64,000 nt of DNA, taken from NCBI GenBank assembly GCA_030377965.1, contig JAUCGE010000007.1:1-64000 (forward strand), read 5' to 3'. Numbering within the stretch: the first letter of the stretch is position 1; each line of letters begins with the position of its first letter. Origin of the DNA: Desulfobacterales bacterium HSG16 (GTDB taxonomy: Bacteria; Desulfobacterota; Desulfobacteria; Desulfobacterales; HSG16). Both the position numbers and the translations under genes were made by a program. Positions 7,502 through 15,809 of this stretch are shown piece by piece. The notes under the pieces were generated by a model that was not told the origin of the DNA, ran no database searches, and worked only from the letters and a program-made list of their open reading frames with translations.

Positions 7502-10501
7502 TTATATCTTATGAAGGTTCAATTCTCTGCCTTTCAATTTCTCATTGGCCTTTTCAAGCTTCTCGCTGTTTGACACCACAGCGACAGATCTTTTTTTCTT
7601 TGAATCAGAAAAATATTTTTCAGCCGCTTCCATAATTTTTTTGCGGTTCATATCGAGAATCCTGGACTTGAACTGTTTTCTTATATCATCATTCAGGGAA
7701 ATAAGATTCCTGAAAAAAGACTTCCTTGCGGCAGCCCCTGGAGAATCCGGTTTGTCGATTTCCGAACATGCCTGGAGTATTGATTCTTTTACATCCTCAT
7801 CGGAAAAGGGAGCTGACAGCAAAAAATTGTCCGCGCCGTCATAGACATCAAGCGTGGACACAATATGTGGATCTCGATAAGAGCCAAATGTGAAAAGCCC
7901 GTCTTCAGCGTTGTATAAGGAAAAACCGCCGTATGCTCCGCCTTTTTCCCGGATTTCTCCGTGTATGTACAATGATTTTAAAAGTTTGCTGATAACATAA
8001 AGTGCGGGAGCATGTTCATGTTCCATCCGAACTGTCTCAAAGCATGAGGCCACGAAAGATACAGCAGTAGAAGTACTCCACCCTTCTCTGGGCAGAACGC
8101 TTTTATCTGGATTTATGTCTGGACTAGTAAATTTTCTGTCTTCACTGCTCTGGATCAGGTTTTTTGCCAGAACTTTTGCAGGTTCGACAGCCGAACCAAG
8201 CTCATGATCTTCTCCTATCAGGGCTATTTTCATATTGTCGGGAATGAAGATACCAGCAGCAATAGCTTGAAGATCTTCTGAAATGCTTTTGAGCCTTTCT
8301 TCGGTAAGGTCTTCGGTCAGTGCCTTTATTGTCCTGATCTGAGACACACCGTTCCACATTTCGGAAAGACTGCGGGTTTGTGAAAAATTTTTCGCTGCCA
8401 GAGACATGGCCAGGCCGTGACCGTTATGAACTATCATTGATTCAAGCCCTGCTTTGTATTCCATAAGCAGGTTTTTTAAACGGGCAAGATCCGTAAAAGC
8501 ATACTCGTGAACCAGCTCTGTGAGGATTTCAAACATCTTTGCCTGGTTTCTTGCAAGGCATTTTCCGTTTAACACGAGAAAAGGCATACATGCGGCAGTT
8601 TGATCAAAGCAGGTGCGGGCATGGGCTGATATTCCAAGGCCGCCTGTGTACATATCAATGAGGCGGGCAAGATCCGTGTAGTCTCTTCGGGCTGTGCCGA
8701 TTTTCGAAAATGTACGGCAGAAAAAAGGAACCAGAGGAAGCAGGGATTTTTTCAATATTCCTGCGCCTGCCGCTGCACTGAAATAGAAAATGCCGGATGT
8801 GGGCTGCCGGAAAAACGAAGGGCCGAAATTGTCATATGGTTTAACTTTGGTAACGCTGGGAACCGATTTTGGAATGTCTGAAATCGCAAGTGTAGGCAGG
8901 CAGGAAATATCTTCTGCTGAGTCCTGCAGCATCTTCAGCTTTTTGGCATTTTCCCTGATTGTCTCCTTTTCTTCAGGCGTTAATTCCTCTTTGATCTTTT
9001 CAAGTTCTGCTGTGACCCGTTTTTCTTCTTTTTTGCTCATTTCCTTGTCAGGCTCAAGATAAAATGAGACACGATGGGGATTATCAAGAAAATATTCGCG
9101 TATTTTTTCTTCCAGAAACCTTCCCGTCGCAAGCTTGTTTTCCAGTTGTTTCAAATCATTGTCAAGATTCAGGACTCGTTCGGGATCTCCTGCATGAAAC
9201 CATGTTCCGGAAATCTGGAGCAGGAGTTTTATGCCATAGGGATAAGGGGAGTTTGTCACTTCTTTTTTGTGAAACTCGATCTGGTGTATGGCCGAATCTA
9301 TGAGTTCTTTGTCGATCCCCTTATCAACGAGTTCTTTTAAAGTATCAAAAACAATGCCTTCAATTTTATCTCCGTCTGCCGGATCTATCCCTTTGAGGCC
9401 GCAGGAAAAAAATGTGTCCCTGTTATCTGCGTCAAAGCCTGTGGCATCGCTGAGTGCAGAACCTAAACCTGATTCGATAAGGGCTTTATACATAGGAGAA
9501 GCCGGATTTCCGAAAAGAACCTGCTCAAGCACTGAAAGTGTGAGCATCGCAAAAGTATCCTGAATGTCTGCTGTCATCCATGTCACACATACCTGGCTTT
9601 TTTTAGCCGAATCTTCCATAGGCTCAAGAGGATAATATTTTGTAACGGTCTTTGGCTTATCCCACCTGGGCTGATTGGGAACATCCGTATTTGGATCAAT
9701 CTTTTCAAAATTTTTCAATATCCGGTCATGGATATAGATCAGATGTTTTTGAAGAGGCAGATTTCCATAAGTATAAAGATAGGAATTGGAAGGATGGTAA
9801 TGTCTCTTATGGAAATTTACGAGTTGTTCATGGGTCAGAGTCGGGATATCTGACGGTTCTCCTCCTGAATTGTAATGATAGGTCGTATCAGGATAGAGAG
9901 CGCCTAAAAGAGAGCGGTAAAAAACCTGATCGGGTGAAGACATTGCCCCTTTCATTTCATTGTAGACAACACCCTTGTAAACTAGTTTTTCTTCATTTTC
10001 TTCCGTTTTTTCAAACTCAAGCCTGTGTCCTTCCTGAGTAAAGCTCAAATTATCCAGGTTCGGGAAAAAGGCGGCATCCAGATATACGTCCATGAGATTG
10101 TAAAAATCGTTTTTGTTCTGGGTAGAGAAGGGATACATGGTCCAGTCGGATGCTGTAAATGCGTTCATGAAGGTTTTCAAACTTCTTTTCAGCATGGAAA
10201 AAAACGGATCTCTTACACGAAATTTTTTTGAGCCGCACAGGGCAGTGTGTTCGAGGATATGAGCCACGCCAGTGGAGTCTGAAGGAACCGTTTTGAAGGC
10301 CGCTGCAAAAGTGTTTTCCGTGTCGTTTCTGCTGATGTGAATATGCCTAGCATTGGTTGGCACATGTAAAAGTTCGTAAAATACCGCCTGAATCTGTTTT
10401 AATTCAATTATGCGTTCTATCCGGTATCCCAAGCCGGATTCAGTTTCCCCCAGCCCGTTCTCGACAAGCCCCGGATTGTTCCGGTCTGTAAACTCTGCCA
10501 T
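7502..10501 (-). CDS. M16 family metallopeptidase, PreP/Cym1-like
   Basis: The protein has 999 residues, close to the usual size of presequence-protease-type M16C enzymes. The inverted zinc motif HxxEH is present as HILEH at residues 81-85, followed by the family segment ALCGSKKFRVRDPFFSMLKR. The C-terminal half is the inactive partner domain that closes the chamber. These enzymes degrade unfolded peptides. No signal peptide is seen, so it should be cytoplasmic. I prefer the ATG at 10501, preceded by AAGGA about 9 nt upstream, over the GTG at 10540 that would add 13 residues. The gene stands alone on the minus strand. Confidence 0.9.
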   Translation of the reverse strand: MAEFTDRNNPGLVENGLGETESGLGYRIERIIELKQIQAVFYELLHVPTNARHIHISRNDTENTFAAAFKTVPSDSTGVAHILEHTALCGSKKFRVRDPFFSMLKRSLKTFMNAFTASDWTMYPFSTQNKNDFYNLMDVYLDAAFFPNLDNLSFTQEGHRLEFEKTEENEEKLVYKGVVYNEMKGAMSSPDQVFYRSLLGALYPDTTYHYNSGGEPSDIPTLTHEQLVNFHKRHYHPSNSYLYTYGNLPLQKHLIYIHDRILKNFEKIDPNTDVPNQPRWDKPKTVTKYYPLEPMEDSAKKSQVCVTWMTADIQDTFAMLTLSVLEQVLFGNPASPMYKALIESGLGSALSDATGFDADNRDTFFSCGLKGIDPADGDKIEGIVFDTLKELVDKGIDKELIDSAIHQIEFHKKEVTNSPYPYGIKLLLQISGTWFHAGDPERVLNLDNDLKQLENKLATGRFLEEKIREYFLDNPHRVSFYLEPDKEMSKKEEKRVTAELEKIKEELTPEEKETIRENAKKLKMLQDSAEDISCLPTLAISDIPKSVPSVTKVKPYDNFGPSFFRQPTSGIFYFSAAAGAGILKKSLLPLVPFFCRTFSKIGTARRDYTDLARLIDMYTGGLGISAHARTCFDQTAACMPFLVLNGKCLARNQAKMFEILTELVHEYAFTDLARLKNLLMEYKAGLESMIVHNGHGLAMSLAAKNFSQTRSLSEMWNGVSQIRTIKALTEDLTEERLKSISEDLQAIAAGIFIPDNMKIALIGEDHELGSAVEPAKVLAKNLIQSSEDRKFTSPDINPDKSVLPREGWSTSTAVSFVASCFETVRMEHEHAPALYVISKLLKSLYIHGEIREKGGAYGGFSLYNAEDGLFTFGSYRDPHIVSTLDVYDGADNFLLSAPFSDEDVKESILQACSEIDKPDSPGAAARKSFFRNLISLNDDIRKQFKSRILDMNRKKIMEAAEKYFSDSKKKRSVAVVSNSEKLEKANEKLKGRELNLHKI

Positions 10502-10642
10502 TTTGCCTGATCCTTGTAATATTCTGTTTATATCTATCACGGATAATCTAGCACGAATAATCTACCACGGGTATGCCGTTCCGTCATATGTCGGCGTTAA
10601 AATCCGAATTGTCAGCCATTATTCATGAAGAAAAGAGCATGA

Positions 10643-10996
10643 TTATGCAGCTATGTAAATACCTCTTTTCTTCCGTTCGATCCTTCCGATATCGTTGAGT
10701 CTGAATATAATGTTCCTGAGTTTTTTTTCCTCAAAATTAGTTCTGTCCTGGATCTCTGCAAAACCGACCCCCTTCTTTTTAAAACTCTTGATCACATTGT
10801 AGACAATATCGGAGGCTGACATGTTATTTTGCCTGGTTTTGACTGCATTGCCAGCCTTTTTCTTTTCTGGAGCCTTTTCTTCAGCCTGTCCGAAGTGATT
10901 CAAAATCAGGTATTCGATATGATCCAGCCGTTTATTGAGGCTGTCCATATCTTTTTTTGTCGGGATGTTGTATTTTTTGATAAAATACTTTACCAT
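10643..10996 (-). CDS. Probable winged-helix DNA-binding protein, possibly 5'-truncated
   Basis: The C-terminal 60 residues (SASDIVYNVIKSFKKKGVGF, then a LRNIIFRLNDIGRIERKKRG-like stretch) read as a winged-helix domain ending in a basic wing. The N-terminal part is a short coiled coil (KKDMDSLNKRLDHIEYLIL) followed by a Lys/Glu-rich linker. The frame stays open upstream to 11137, but there it overlaps the binding-protein fragment at 11016-11372 in another frame, so that upstream part is probably artefactual. The ATG at 10996 is the first plausible start. The junction near 11016 suggests that DNA insertion or deletion removed the original upstream region. Confidence 0.5.
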   Translation of the reverse strand: MVKYFIKKYNIPTKKDMDSLNKRLDHIEYLILNHFGQAEEKAPEKKKAGNAVKTRQNNMSASDIVYNVIKSFKKKGVGFAEIQDRTNFEEKKLRNIIFRLNDIGRIERKKRGIYIAA

Positions 10997-11015
10997 AGCA
11001 TCGAAACTTACGGAT

Positions 11016-11372
11016 TTATTTCCAATCAAAAGGATAATCTTTTCGGTGAAAAAAAACAAACTTAATTTCTCCAATTGGGTCGCTTCCATAAAGTGTATCC
11101 TGCCATTCAGTATTAGGCGACCAGAAACCTGTGCCATCCCATTTCCCTCTTTTTGTTAACATCAGACTACGTGCCCAAGGAAAAAAACCAAATTCGACTT
11201 TTACACCAACTAATATAAATGCTTCTTTCACTATATGATTCGATACCCCGTAATGCTTAAGATGTTTAGATGTGAAAGGAATCCATTCACCACTTGCTAA
11301 ACGAAAAACATCTTCAGCATGACATAAAATTGGAAATGCAATTAGCAACAGACATAAAATTAATTTCTTCAT
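11016..11372 (-). pseudogene. Truncated periplasmic binding protein (SBP_bac_3-like)
   Basis: It begins well: ribosome site AAGGATG, ATG at 11372, and a signal peptide ending near LCHAE. The mature start (FRLASGEWIPFTSK) and FGFFPWARSLMLTKRG match binding proteins of the family seen at 6030-6842. It stops after 118 residues, at FHRKDYPFDWK, less than half the family's usual 240-270. The second lobe, which completes the ligand site, is missing, and the sequence runs straight into the winged-helix reading frame. An attC-like site lies just upstream (11430-11488), so this may be the remnant of an integron cassette that lost its 3' half and its own attC. Confidence 0.65.
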
Positions 11373-11429
11373 CTCTCATCCTTTCAATTTTTTGTAGCTA
11401 CGTAAAAATAAATAAAAGTAATTATTGCG

Positions 11430-11488
11430 ACATAACGTCGCAATTCAGCGGCGCGGCTTTTTCCGTCCGCTCAAATGATTGGTTAGCC
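11430..11488 (-). other. attC-like integron recombination site
   Basis: Read on the minus strand the site opens with GGCTAAC (11488-11482), passes through a bulged stem GAGCGGACG / GCGCCGCTGAA around an A-rich apex, and closes at GTTATG (11436-11431). The core matches the sites at 3855-3917 and 12031-12090. Its orientation fits the minus-strand gene at 11608-11979, for which it would be the cassette's 3' recombination site. Confidence 0.65.
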
Positions 11489-11607
11489 AGTATGTATATG
11501 TTTGATATAGCTGCATTGGTTTTGACATTTTTAGCAATTAGAGAAAGGTGTAAAATGGTTTTTTCTCGTAAAAATATGCAAACAAATCCCATAACCAGCA
11601 CTTGTAC

Positions 11608-11979
11608 TCATTTCTGAAAGGATCCCCAGATTTCCTCCATGGGGCGTGGGTCAAAATAGGGTTGAATATGAGAAATCTTTCCATCCCTGAAGCGGAAGTA
11701 GTCCAACAATGCAACCACCTTGCCGCCAGGCAGGGTCAGTTCGGCACGGGTGCATACCTCATGCTCGTCGATCACATGACCGAGTATCCTGAGTTCCATG
11801 TTTTGGAACGATCCGGAGACCTCGGCGACAATCTTGCGGACCTCTGTCTCGCCATGTACGATACCGACCATTGGCCCTTCAAAGGTGATGTCGTGGGTGA
11901 AGGGAAGATCTTCCGCACGTCCAGCCTTTAGGGCAGCGAAATATACTTCAAGGAGTTGTAGGATTTCTTTGCGAGTCAT
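11608..11979 (-). CDS. SnoaL-like / NTF2-fold small protein (integron cassette gene)
   Basis: The protein has 123 residues in the NTF2-like fold typical of SnoaL-like polyketide cyclase-related proteins: N-terminal helices (EILQLLEVYFAALKAGRAED), then curved beta strands including AELTLPGGKVVALLDYFRF and RDGKISHIQPYFDPRP. The start at 11979 is chosen because CGGAGG lies 9 nt upstream; a further in-frame ATG at 12018 has no such site. It is flanked by two attC-like sites in its own orientation (12031-12090 and 11430-11488), the exact layout of an integron gene cassette. The substrate is unknown; the fold serves many small-molecule enzymes and binding proteins. Confidence 0.75.
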   Translation of the reverse strand: MTRKEILQLLEVYFAALKAGRAEDLPFTHDITFEGPMVGIVHGETEVRKIVAEVSGSFQNMELRILGHVIDEHEVCTRAELTLPGGKVVALLDYFRFRDGKISHIQPYFDPRPMEEIWGSFQK

Positions 11980-12030
11980 TTGCGTAAACCTCCGAAAAAA
12001 ATGATTAATAATGTCCATGGAATATCATGG

Positions 12031-12090
12031 GGCTAACGTCGCAATTCAGCGGCGCGGCTTTTTGCGTCCGCTGAAATTGCATTGTTATAT
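12031..12090 (-). other. attC-like integron recombination site
   Basis: On the plus strand GGCTAAC (12031-12037) and GTTATAT (12084-12090) bracket a long imperfect inverted repeat, GCAATTCAGCGG against CCGCTGAAATTGC, with one extrahelical A in the second arm. Extrahelical bases of this kind define the bottom strand for the integron integrase. Its place just 3' of the gene at 12100-12495, read on the minus strand, fits the cassette's own attC. Confidence 0.7.
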
Positions 12091-12099
12091 TTGCATTTT

Positions 12100-12495
12100 T
12101 CAAGTTACCAGCTCAGAAAGATCCTCTGGGATGACCCCAAGTTGTTGCAGAATCTCCAGTCGATTAATGGCAATCCAGTGTTCCACAATTTTGCCATCAG
12201 CAATACGGTAAACAATATTAAACGGTTGAGTTATATGTATTCCGGTTGGAGCGATGCCAAGAAAGTCGCCCTTGTGTGTGCCTTTGAATGTTGCACGTAC
12301 TGCCACCTGATCTCCTTCCGCTATCATGTCGTCAATTAACATCTCAAAATGTGGAAAAACTGTTTCACCCCAGGCAATGAATCCTAACAGATCTCTGTCT
12401 GTTGTATATTCTTCCACAACTGTTGCAGGTTTGTCCTTACCCTTTATTGCCTCAAAATATCGACGGATTAAAGATTTGTTTTCTTCTGTTGACAT
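12100..12495 (-). CDS. SnoaL-like ester cyclase-type protein
   Basis: The protein has 131 residues in the NTF2-like/SnoaL-like family. It starts MSTEENKSLIRRYFEAI and ends with the family hallmark IVYRIADGKIVEHW followed by LEILQQLGVIP, as in many proteins annotated 'ester cyclase'. A ribosome site AAGGAG precedes the ATG at 12495. The attC-like site 10 bp downstream of its stop suggests it is, or was, an integron cassette gene. The second such gene next door is only distantly similar, so the pair did not arise by recent duplication. The reaction is unknown. Confidence 0.8.
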   Translation of the reverse strand: MSTEENKSLIRRYFEAIKGKDKPATVVEEYTTDRDLLGFIAWGETVFPHFEMLIDDMIAEGDQVAVRATFKGTHKGDFLGIAPTGIHITQPFNIVYRIADGKIVEHWIAINRLEILQQLGVIPEDLSELVT

Positions 12496-12560
12496 AATTC
12501 TCTCCTTTTATACATTTTTTGAATTATTCAATATCCTTTATGCAAATATAACCATTGATC

Positions 12561-12708
12561 ATCAGGTATATTTGCCCTGATAACAGTCAGAAACAATTGC
12601 AACCAAGGCAAATTTGACTTGATACAGACAAAATTAAACATTATCAAGGCTATTTCGCCTTGATAACCGATCAAGTTCTTTATTATCAGAGCGAATTTTC
12701 CTTGACAA
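12561..12708. repeat. Array of four imperfect palindromes with about 40-bp period
   Basis: Four related units of 22-26 nt, each of the form TATCAAGGC-spacer-GCCTTGATA, start near 12561, 12601, 12641 and 12683. The third is a perfect 10-bp stem (TTATCAAGGC, 12641-12650, with GCCTTGATAA, 12657-12666). The others keep the outline with mismatches. The region of 371 bp between the genes at 12495 and 12867 holds nothing else that I recognise. Confidence 0.5.
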
Positions 12709-12851
12709 TACCAATAAATTTTTCAGAACAATTTTTGGCATGTAACGGATATTACGCCTAAATTTTACTATGATAGCCGAATAAATTGAAATATGTCAAG
12801 CATTAAAAAAATTGAAAAATAATGGATGATGTTCGTGATGTGGCGAGAGAT

Positions 12852-12881
12852 AAAAAAAACCCGGATTCAAACCAGATCGGG
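12852..12881 (-). terminator. Rho-independent terminator overlapping the end of the cNMP/DUF4388 gene
   Basis: Read on the minus strand, CCCGAT and ATCCGGG form a stem with one bulge, the gene's TGA stop lies in the loop, and eight T residues follow directly. Overlap of stop codon and terminator is compact but not rare. Confidence 0.6.
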
Positions 12882-14057
12882 AATCATGGTATGCAGAAAT
12901 CGCTTGTCATCATCTTCGATTCTTCTCAAGCCCTCAATCAGCAGATACATAAAATCGCCTATGGGCTTGGTTCTTGCCAGTTCAGATGGGAGGCCGGGAT
13001 GATAGTTAAAACGGCCGTCTCGAAGCTTGAGCATCTCAAAAAAAGCATCCTCGCCTTCTTCCCTTTCGTATCTGGCATCGACTAGCTGCCCGTCTCTGAA
13101 AACCAGTCTTGCGGATTTATGGCTCAAGTTGAGAGTCAAAACTCCTGTTTTCTGGTTTATATTAAAAGCCTGGAAGAGATCGGCAGGAGGCATCTCGGAC
13201 AGTTTTCCAGCAAGACTTGATGCAAATTCATGTGATCTCAGGGCGTTGATCTCGTTCATGCGTCTGACCAGCATCCTGAGCAATCCTTTTTGAAGGGAAG
13301 GCATTCTTTCCAGAATACTTTTGAAATTTGTCTGATCCAGGCGCAGGAGCGAGGTGGGTGTAACTGCCTTGACCGTGGCTCCGACCGGCCCGCCTGTCAA
13401 AAGGCTCATTTCTCCGAATACATCCCCTCTGATCATGGATGCTACAGGAAGCCCGTCTTCATTCAAGACCTCGACATTGCCGGAAACGATGATAAAAAGG
13501 TTTCTTCCCGGATCGCCTTTTCTCAAAATGATGTCACTGCCAGCATATTTGTCAAGTTTCAGGTAATCAATCAGAGTTCTGATATCTTCTGCAAAAATTC
13601 CTTCGAACACTGCAAAATTGGAAAGTATCCGGGCAAGGGTATCCTTGTAATGTTCTTTTGCACGCTTACTCGTTTCCTTGAAAACTATGGAACCACTGCA
13701 TCCGCTGCATGAAAAAGCCCTGCCTGAAAATCCGGCTTCCGAATTTTTAAGGATTTTAGCCACATCCCGGATTAAAATCATGCATGGTGCTTTATTTTCG
13801 GGTGTAACGAATACTGAGCCTTTCAATTGAAATTGATCACCCGCCTCGTAAAGGGGGCATTTGTCATTGTCCGTGATCAAAAACAGCGGTGCATCTGTTT
13901 CGTCCGATGGTACAGATTCCGTATGCTCATTGATCTTGGGCGGATATACCCGAAATTTATCTTTACAAGTCGAACAACGCACCTTGGAGCCTTTCTCCTG
14001 AATCATGCCTGCATCAATCTCATACAGTGTTTTGCATTTTTTACATCTGATACGCAT
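12867..14057 (-). CDS. Zinc-ribbon, cyclic-nucleotide-binding and DUF4388 regulator
   Basis: The protein has 396 residues from the ATG at 14057, which begins the zinc ribbon of the MJ0042 type (MRIRCKKCKTLYEID, then VRCSTCKDKFRV). A cNMP-binding domain follows (about 155-270), with GDPGRNLFIIVSGNVEVL and the pocket segment FGEMSLLTGGPVGATV. That pocket has Val/Gly where classical cAMP receptors have Arg-Thr, so cAMP binding is uncertain. The C-terminus is a DUF4388-like domain (FNINQKTGVLTLNLS, LVFRDGQLVDARYE). There is no HTH, so I infer a protein-protein signalling role in gliding, polarity or gene control. It is transcribed away from der and ends in its own terminator. Confidence 0.8.
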   Translation of the reverse strand: MRIRCKKCKTLYEIDAGMIQEKGSKVRCSTCKDKFRVYPPKINEHTESVPSDETDAPLFLITDNDKCPLYEAGDQFQLKGSVFVTPENKAPCMILIRDVAKILKNSEAGFSGRAFSCSGCSGSIVFKETSKRAKEHYKDTLARILSNFAVFEGIFAEDIRTLIDYLKLDKYAGSDIILRKGDPGRNLFIIVSGNVEVLNEDGLPVASMIRGDVFGEMSLLTGGPVGATVKAVTPTSLLRLDQTNFKSILERMPSLQKGLLRMLVRRMNEINALRSHEFASSLAGKLSEMPPADLFQAFNINQKTGVLTLNLSHKSARLVFRDGQLVDARYEREEGEDAFFEMLKLRDGRFNYHPGLPSELARTKPIGDFMYLLIEGLRRIEDDDKRFLHTMIPDLV

Positions 14058-14386
14058 GTTGCAATGTTTTCCAATACAGTTCAAATTGATCTTATTGCAT
14101 TTTCACTGGAATGTAAATCATAACAACTTTTTTTCAGGGAAGCTGCCTGACTGTTTTGATAGCGGCCATATTCAAAAATTATAAAAAATCTTTTGTAAAC
14201 CCCCTTTTTCGAGTATATATAGATTTTACGAATATGCTTCTGGCAGTGCCGGAAATAAAAACGCGTGTTTTTCGTATTTTGCAGGCAGACAGTTTGAAAC
14301 GTTTTTTTTATCTTGAAAGCCATATATAAACGATAAGACACGTTTGTTTGAAAAACAATGACTCAAAAAAGGTGCAGCGGATCGAA
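14058..14386. other. Divergent intergenic region
   Basis: These 329 bp lie between the divergently transcribed cNMP/DUF4388 gene and der and must hold both promoters. A weak candidate for der is TTGTAA (14193-14198) and TATATA (14216-14221) with 17-bp spacing. No RNA gene was recognised. Confidence 0.3.
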
Positions 14387-15787
14387 ATGAAACCAATTGT
14401 CGCAATTATCGGCAGGCCCAATGTGGGCAAATCAACGTTATTCAATAGGGTAACACGTAGCAGAGACGCTATTGTGGATGATTTGCCGGGCGTGACCCGT
14501 GACCGTAATTACCAGGATGTGGTATGGGATGAAATAGAATTTACATTAGTGGATACAGGTGGTTATATCGAAGATGATGATGATGATTTTGCCAGTCATA
14601 TCAAATATCAGATAGAGCAGGCTATTGATGCTGCGGATATTATCGTTTTCGTGCTTGATGGAAAACACGGCCTGTCTCCTTTTGACAGGGATCTGATCGA
14701 GTTGTTGAATCATACCACAAAAACAATTTTATATGCGGTCAACAAAATCGACGGAATAGAGCAGGAAGCAAATCTCTATGAATTTTATGGGCTTGGCATC
14801 GAAAATCTTTATCCGGTCTCAGCTGAACATGGATATGGGGTGCGTGATTTTATGGATATCCTCGTGGGTTTTTTCCCGAAACAGGAAAAAGAATCAACGA
14901 AGGAATCAGATGATGAAGTCATTCAGGTAGCTGTCGTGGGAAGGCCCAATGCAGGAAAATCCTCTTTGATAAACCGTATCATTGGAGAGAAAAGACTTCT
15001 TGTATCAGATGTACCCGGAACAACGAGAGATTCTGTGGATTCCCTGGTCGAAATTGATGGCAGGCCATACAGTATCATTGATACAGCCGGGATCAGGCGT
15101 AAGGGGAAAGTATCGAAAAAACTCGAAAAATTTTCCGTAATCAAGGCATTAAAGAGTCTGGATCGATGTGATGTAGCCCTTATCGTGCTTGATGCTTCCG
15201 AGGGGATAACCGATCAGGATATCAGTATTGCCGGATATGCTCATGACCGGGGTTGTGCGTGCATATTTCTGCTCAACAAATGGGATATTGTCGAAAAAGA
15301 CCGTAACACGGCAAAACAGTATCTTGAGCGCCTGAAAATGGAAGCCAAGTTTCTGGCATTCGCTCCTGCCATTACCATATCAGCTCTTACAGGATTGAGG
15401 GTACATACCATATTCAAACAGGTCAACGAAGTCTATGCCCAATATGCGTTCCGGGTCGGAACCGGAGAGTTGAACCGCATTATAACAAGGGCTGTCACAA
15501 AAACAGAACCGCCTTTATATAAGGGTAAACGGCTGAAATTCTATTATGCAGCGCAGGTGGGGAAAAAGCCCCCTGCTTTTGTCTGTTTTGTCAATTTTCC
15601 AAATGGCGTTCATTTTTCCTATCGCAGATTTCTGTCAAACCAGATCAGAGAAGGAACCGGACTTTCAAAAACACCCATCCGGGTATGGTTTCGCCAGCGT
15701 ACCGGCAAAATCGATTTTGGAAGCAGAAAGCGGGTAAAACCACGTCTGGGTAAAAGAAAGTATGGAAAAAAAGGCAATAAACGGTGA
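14387..15787 (+). CDS. der: Ribosome-assembly GTPase Der (EngA)
   Basis: The protein has 466 residues and the two consecutive G domains that define Der. Domain 1 has GRPNVGKST, DTGGY and NKID; domain 2 has GRPNAGKSS, DTAGI and NKWD. The C-terminal KH-like domain (YYAAQVGKKPPAFVCFVN) is followed by a basic tail. Der binds the 50S subunit and is essential for its maturation. I chose the ATG at 14387 because MKPIVAIIGRPNVGKS begins directly with the first beta strand; upstream TTG/GTG starts would add 5-13 unrelated residues. rarA, a peptidase and lptF follow in one run with short gaps. Confidence 0.97.
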   Translation: MKPIVAIIGRPNVGKSTLFNRVTRSRDAIVDDLPGVTRDRNYQDVVWDEIEFTLVDTGGYIEDDDDDFASHIKYQIEQAIDAADIIVFVLDGKHGLSPFDRDLIELLNHTTKTILYAVNKIDGIEQEANLYEFYGLGIENLYPVSAEHGYGVRDFMDILVGFFPKQEKESTKESDDEVIQVAVVGRPNAGKSSLINRIIGEKRLLVSDVPGTTRDSVDSLVEIDGRPYSIIDTAGIRRKGKVSKKLEKFSVIKALKSLDRCDVALIVLDASEGITDQDISIAGYAHDRGCACIFLLNKWDIVEKDRNTAKQYLERLKMEAKFLAFAPAITISALTGLRVHTIFKQVNEVYAQYAFRVGTGELNRIITRAVTKTEPPLYKGKRLKFYYAAQVGKKPPAFVCFVNFPNGVHFSYRRFLSNQIREGTGLSKTPIRVWFRQRTGKIDFGSRKRVKPRLGKRKYGKKGNKR

Positions 15788-15809
15788 AAACTGATGATGA
15801 GAACTGAAG

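Noticed and set aside
9064-10231. Several plus-strand frames of 70-130 codons opposite the M16 peptidase gene
   Set aside because: They are mirror frames of a strongly conserved coding sequence and show no family features or ribosome sites.
11016-11137. N-terminal extension of the winged-helix frame (from 11137)
   Set aside because: It overlaps the binding-protein remnant in another frame, and its sequence is that gene's codons read out of frame.
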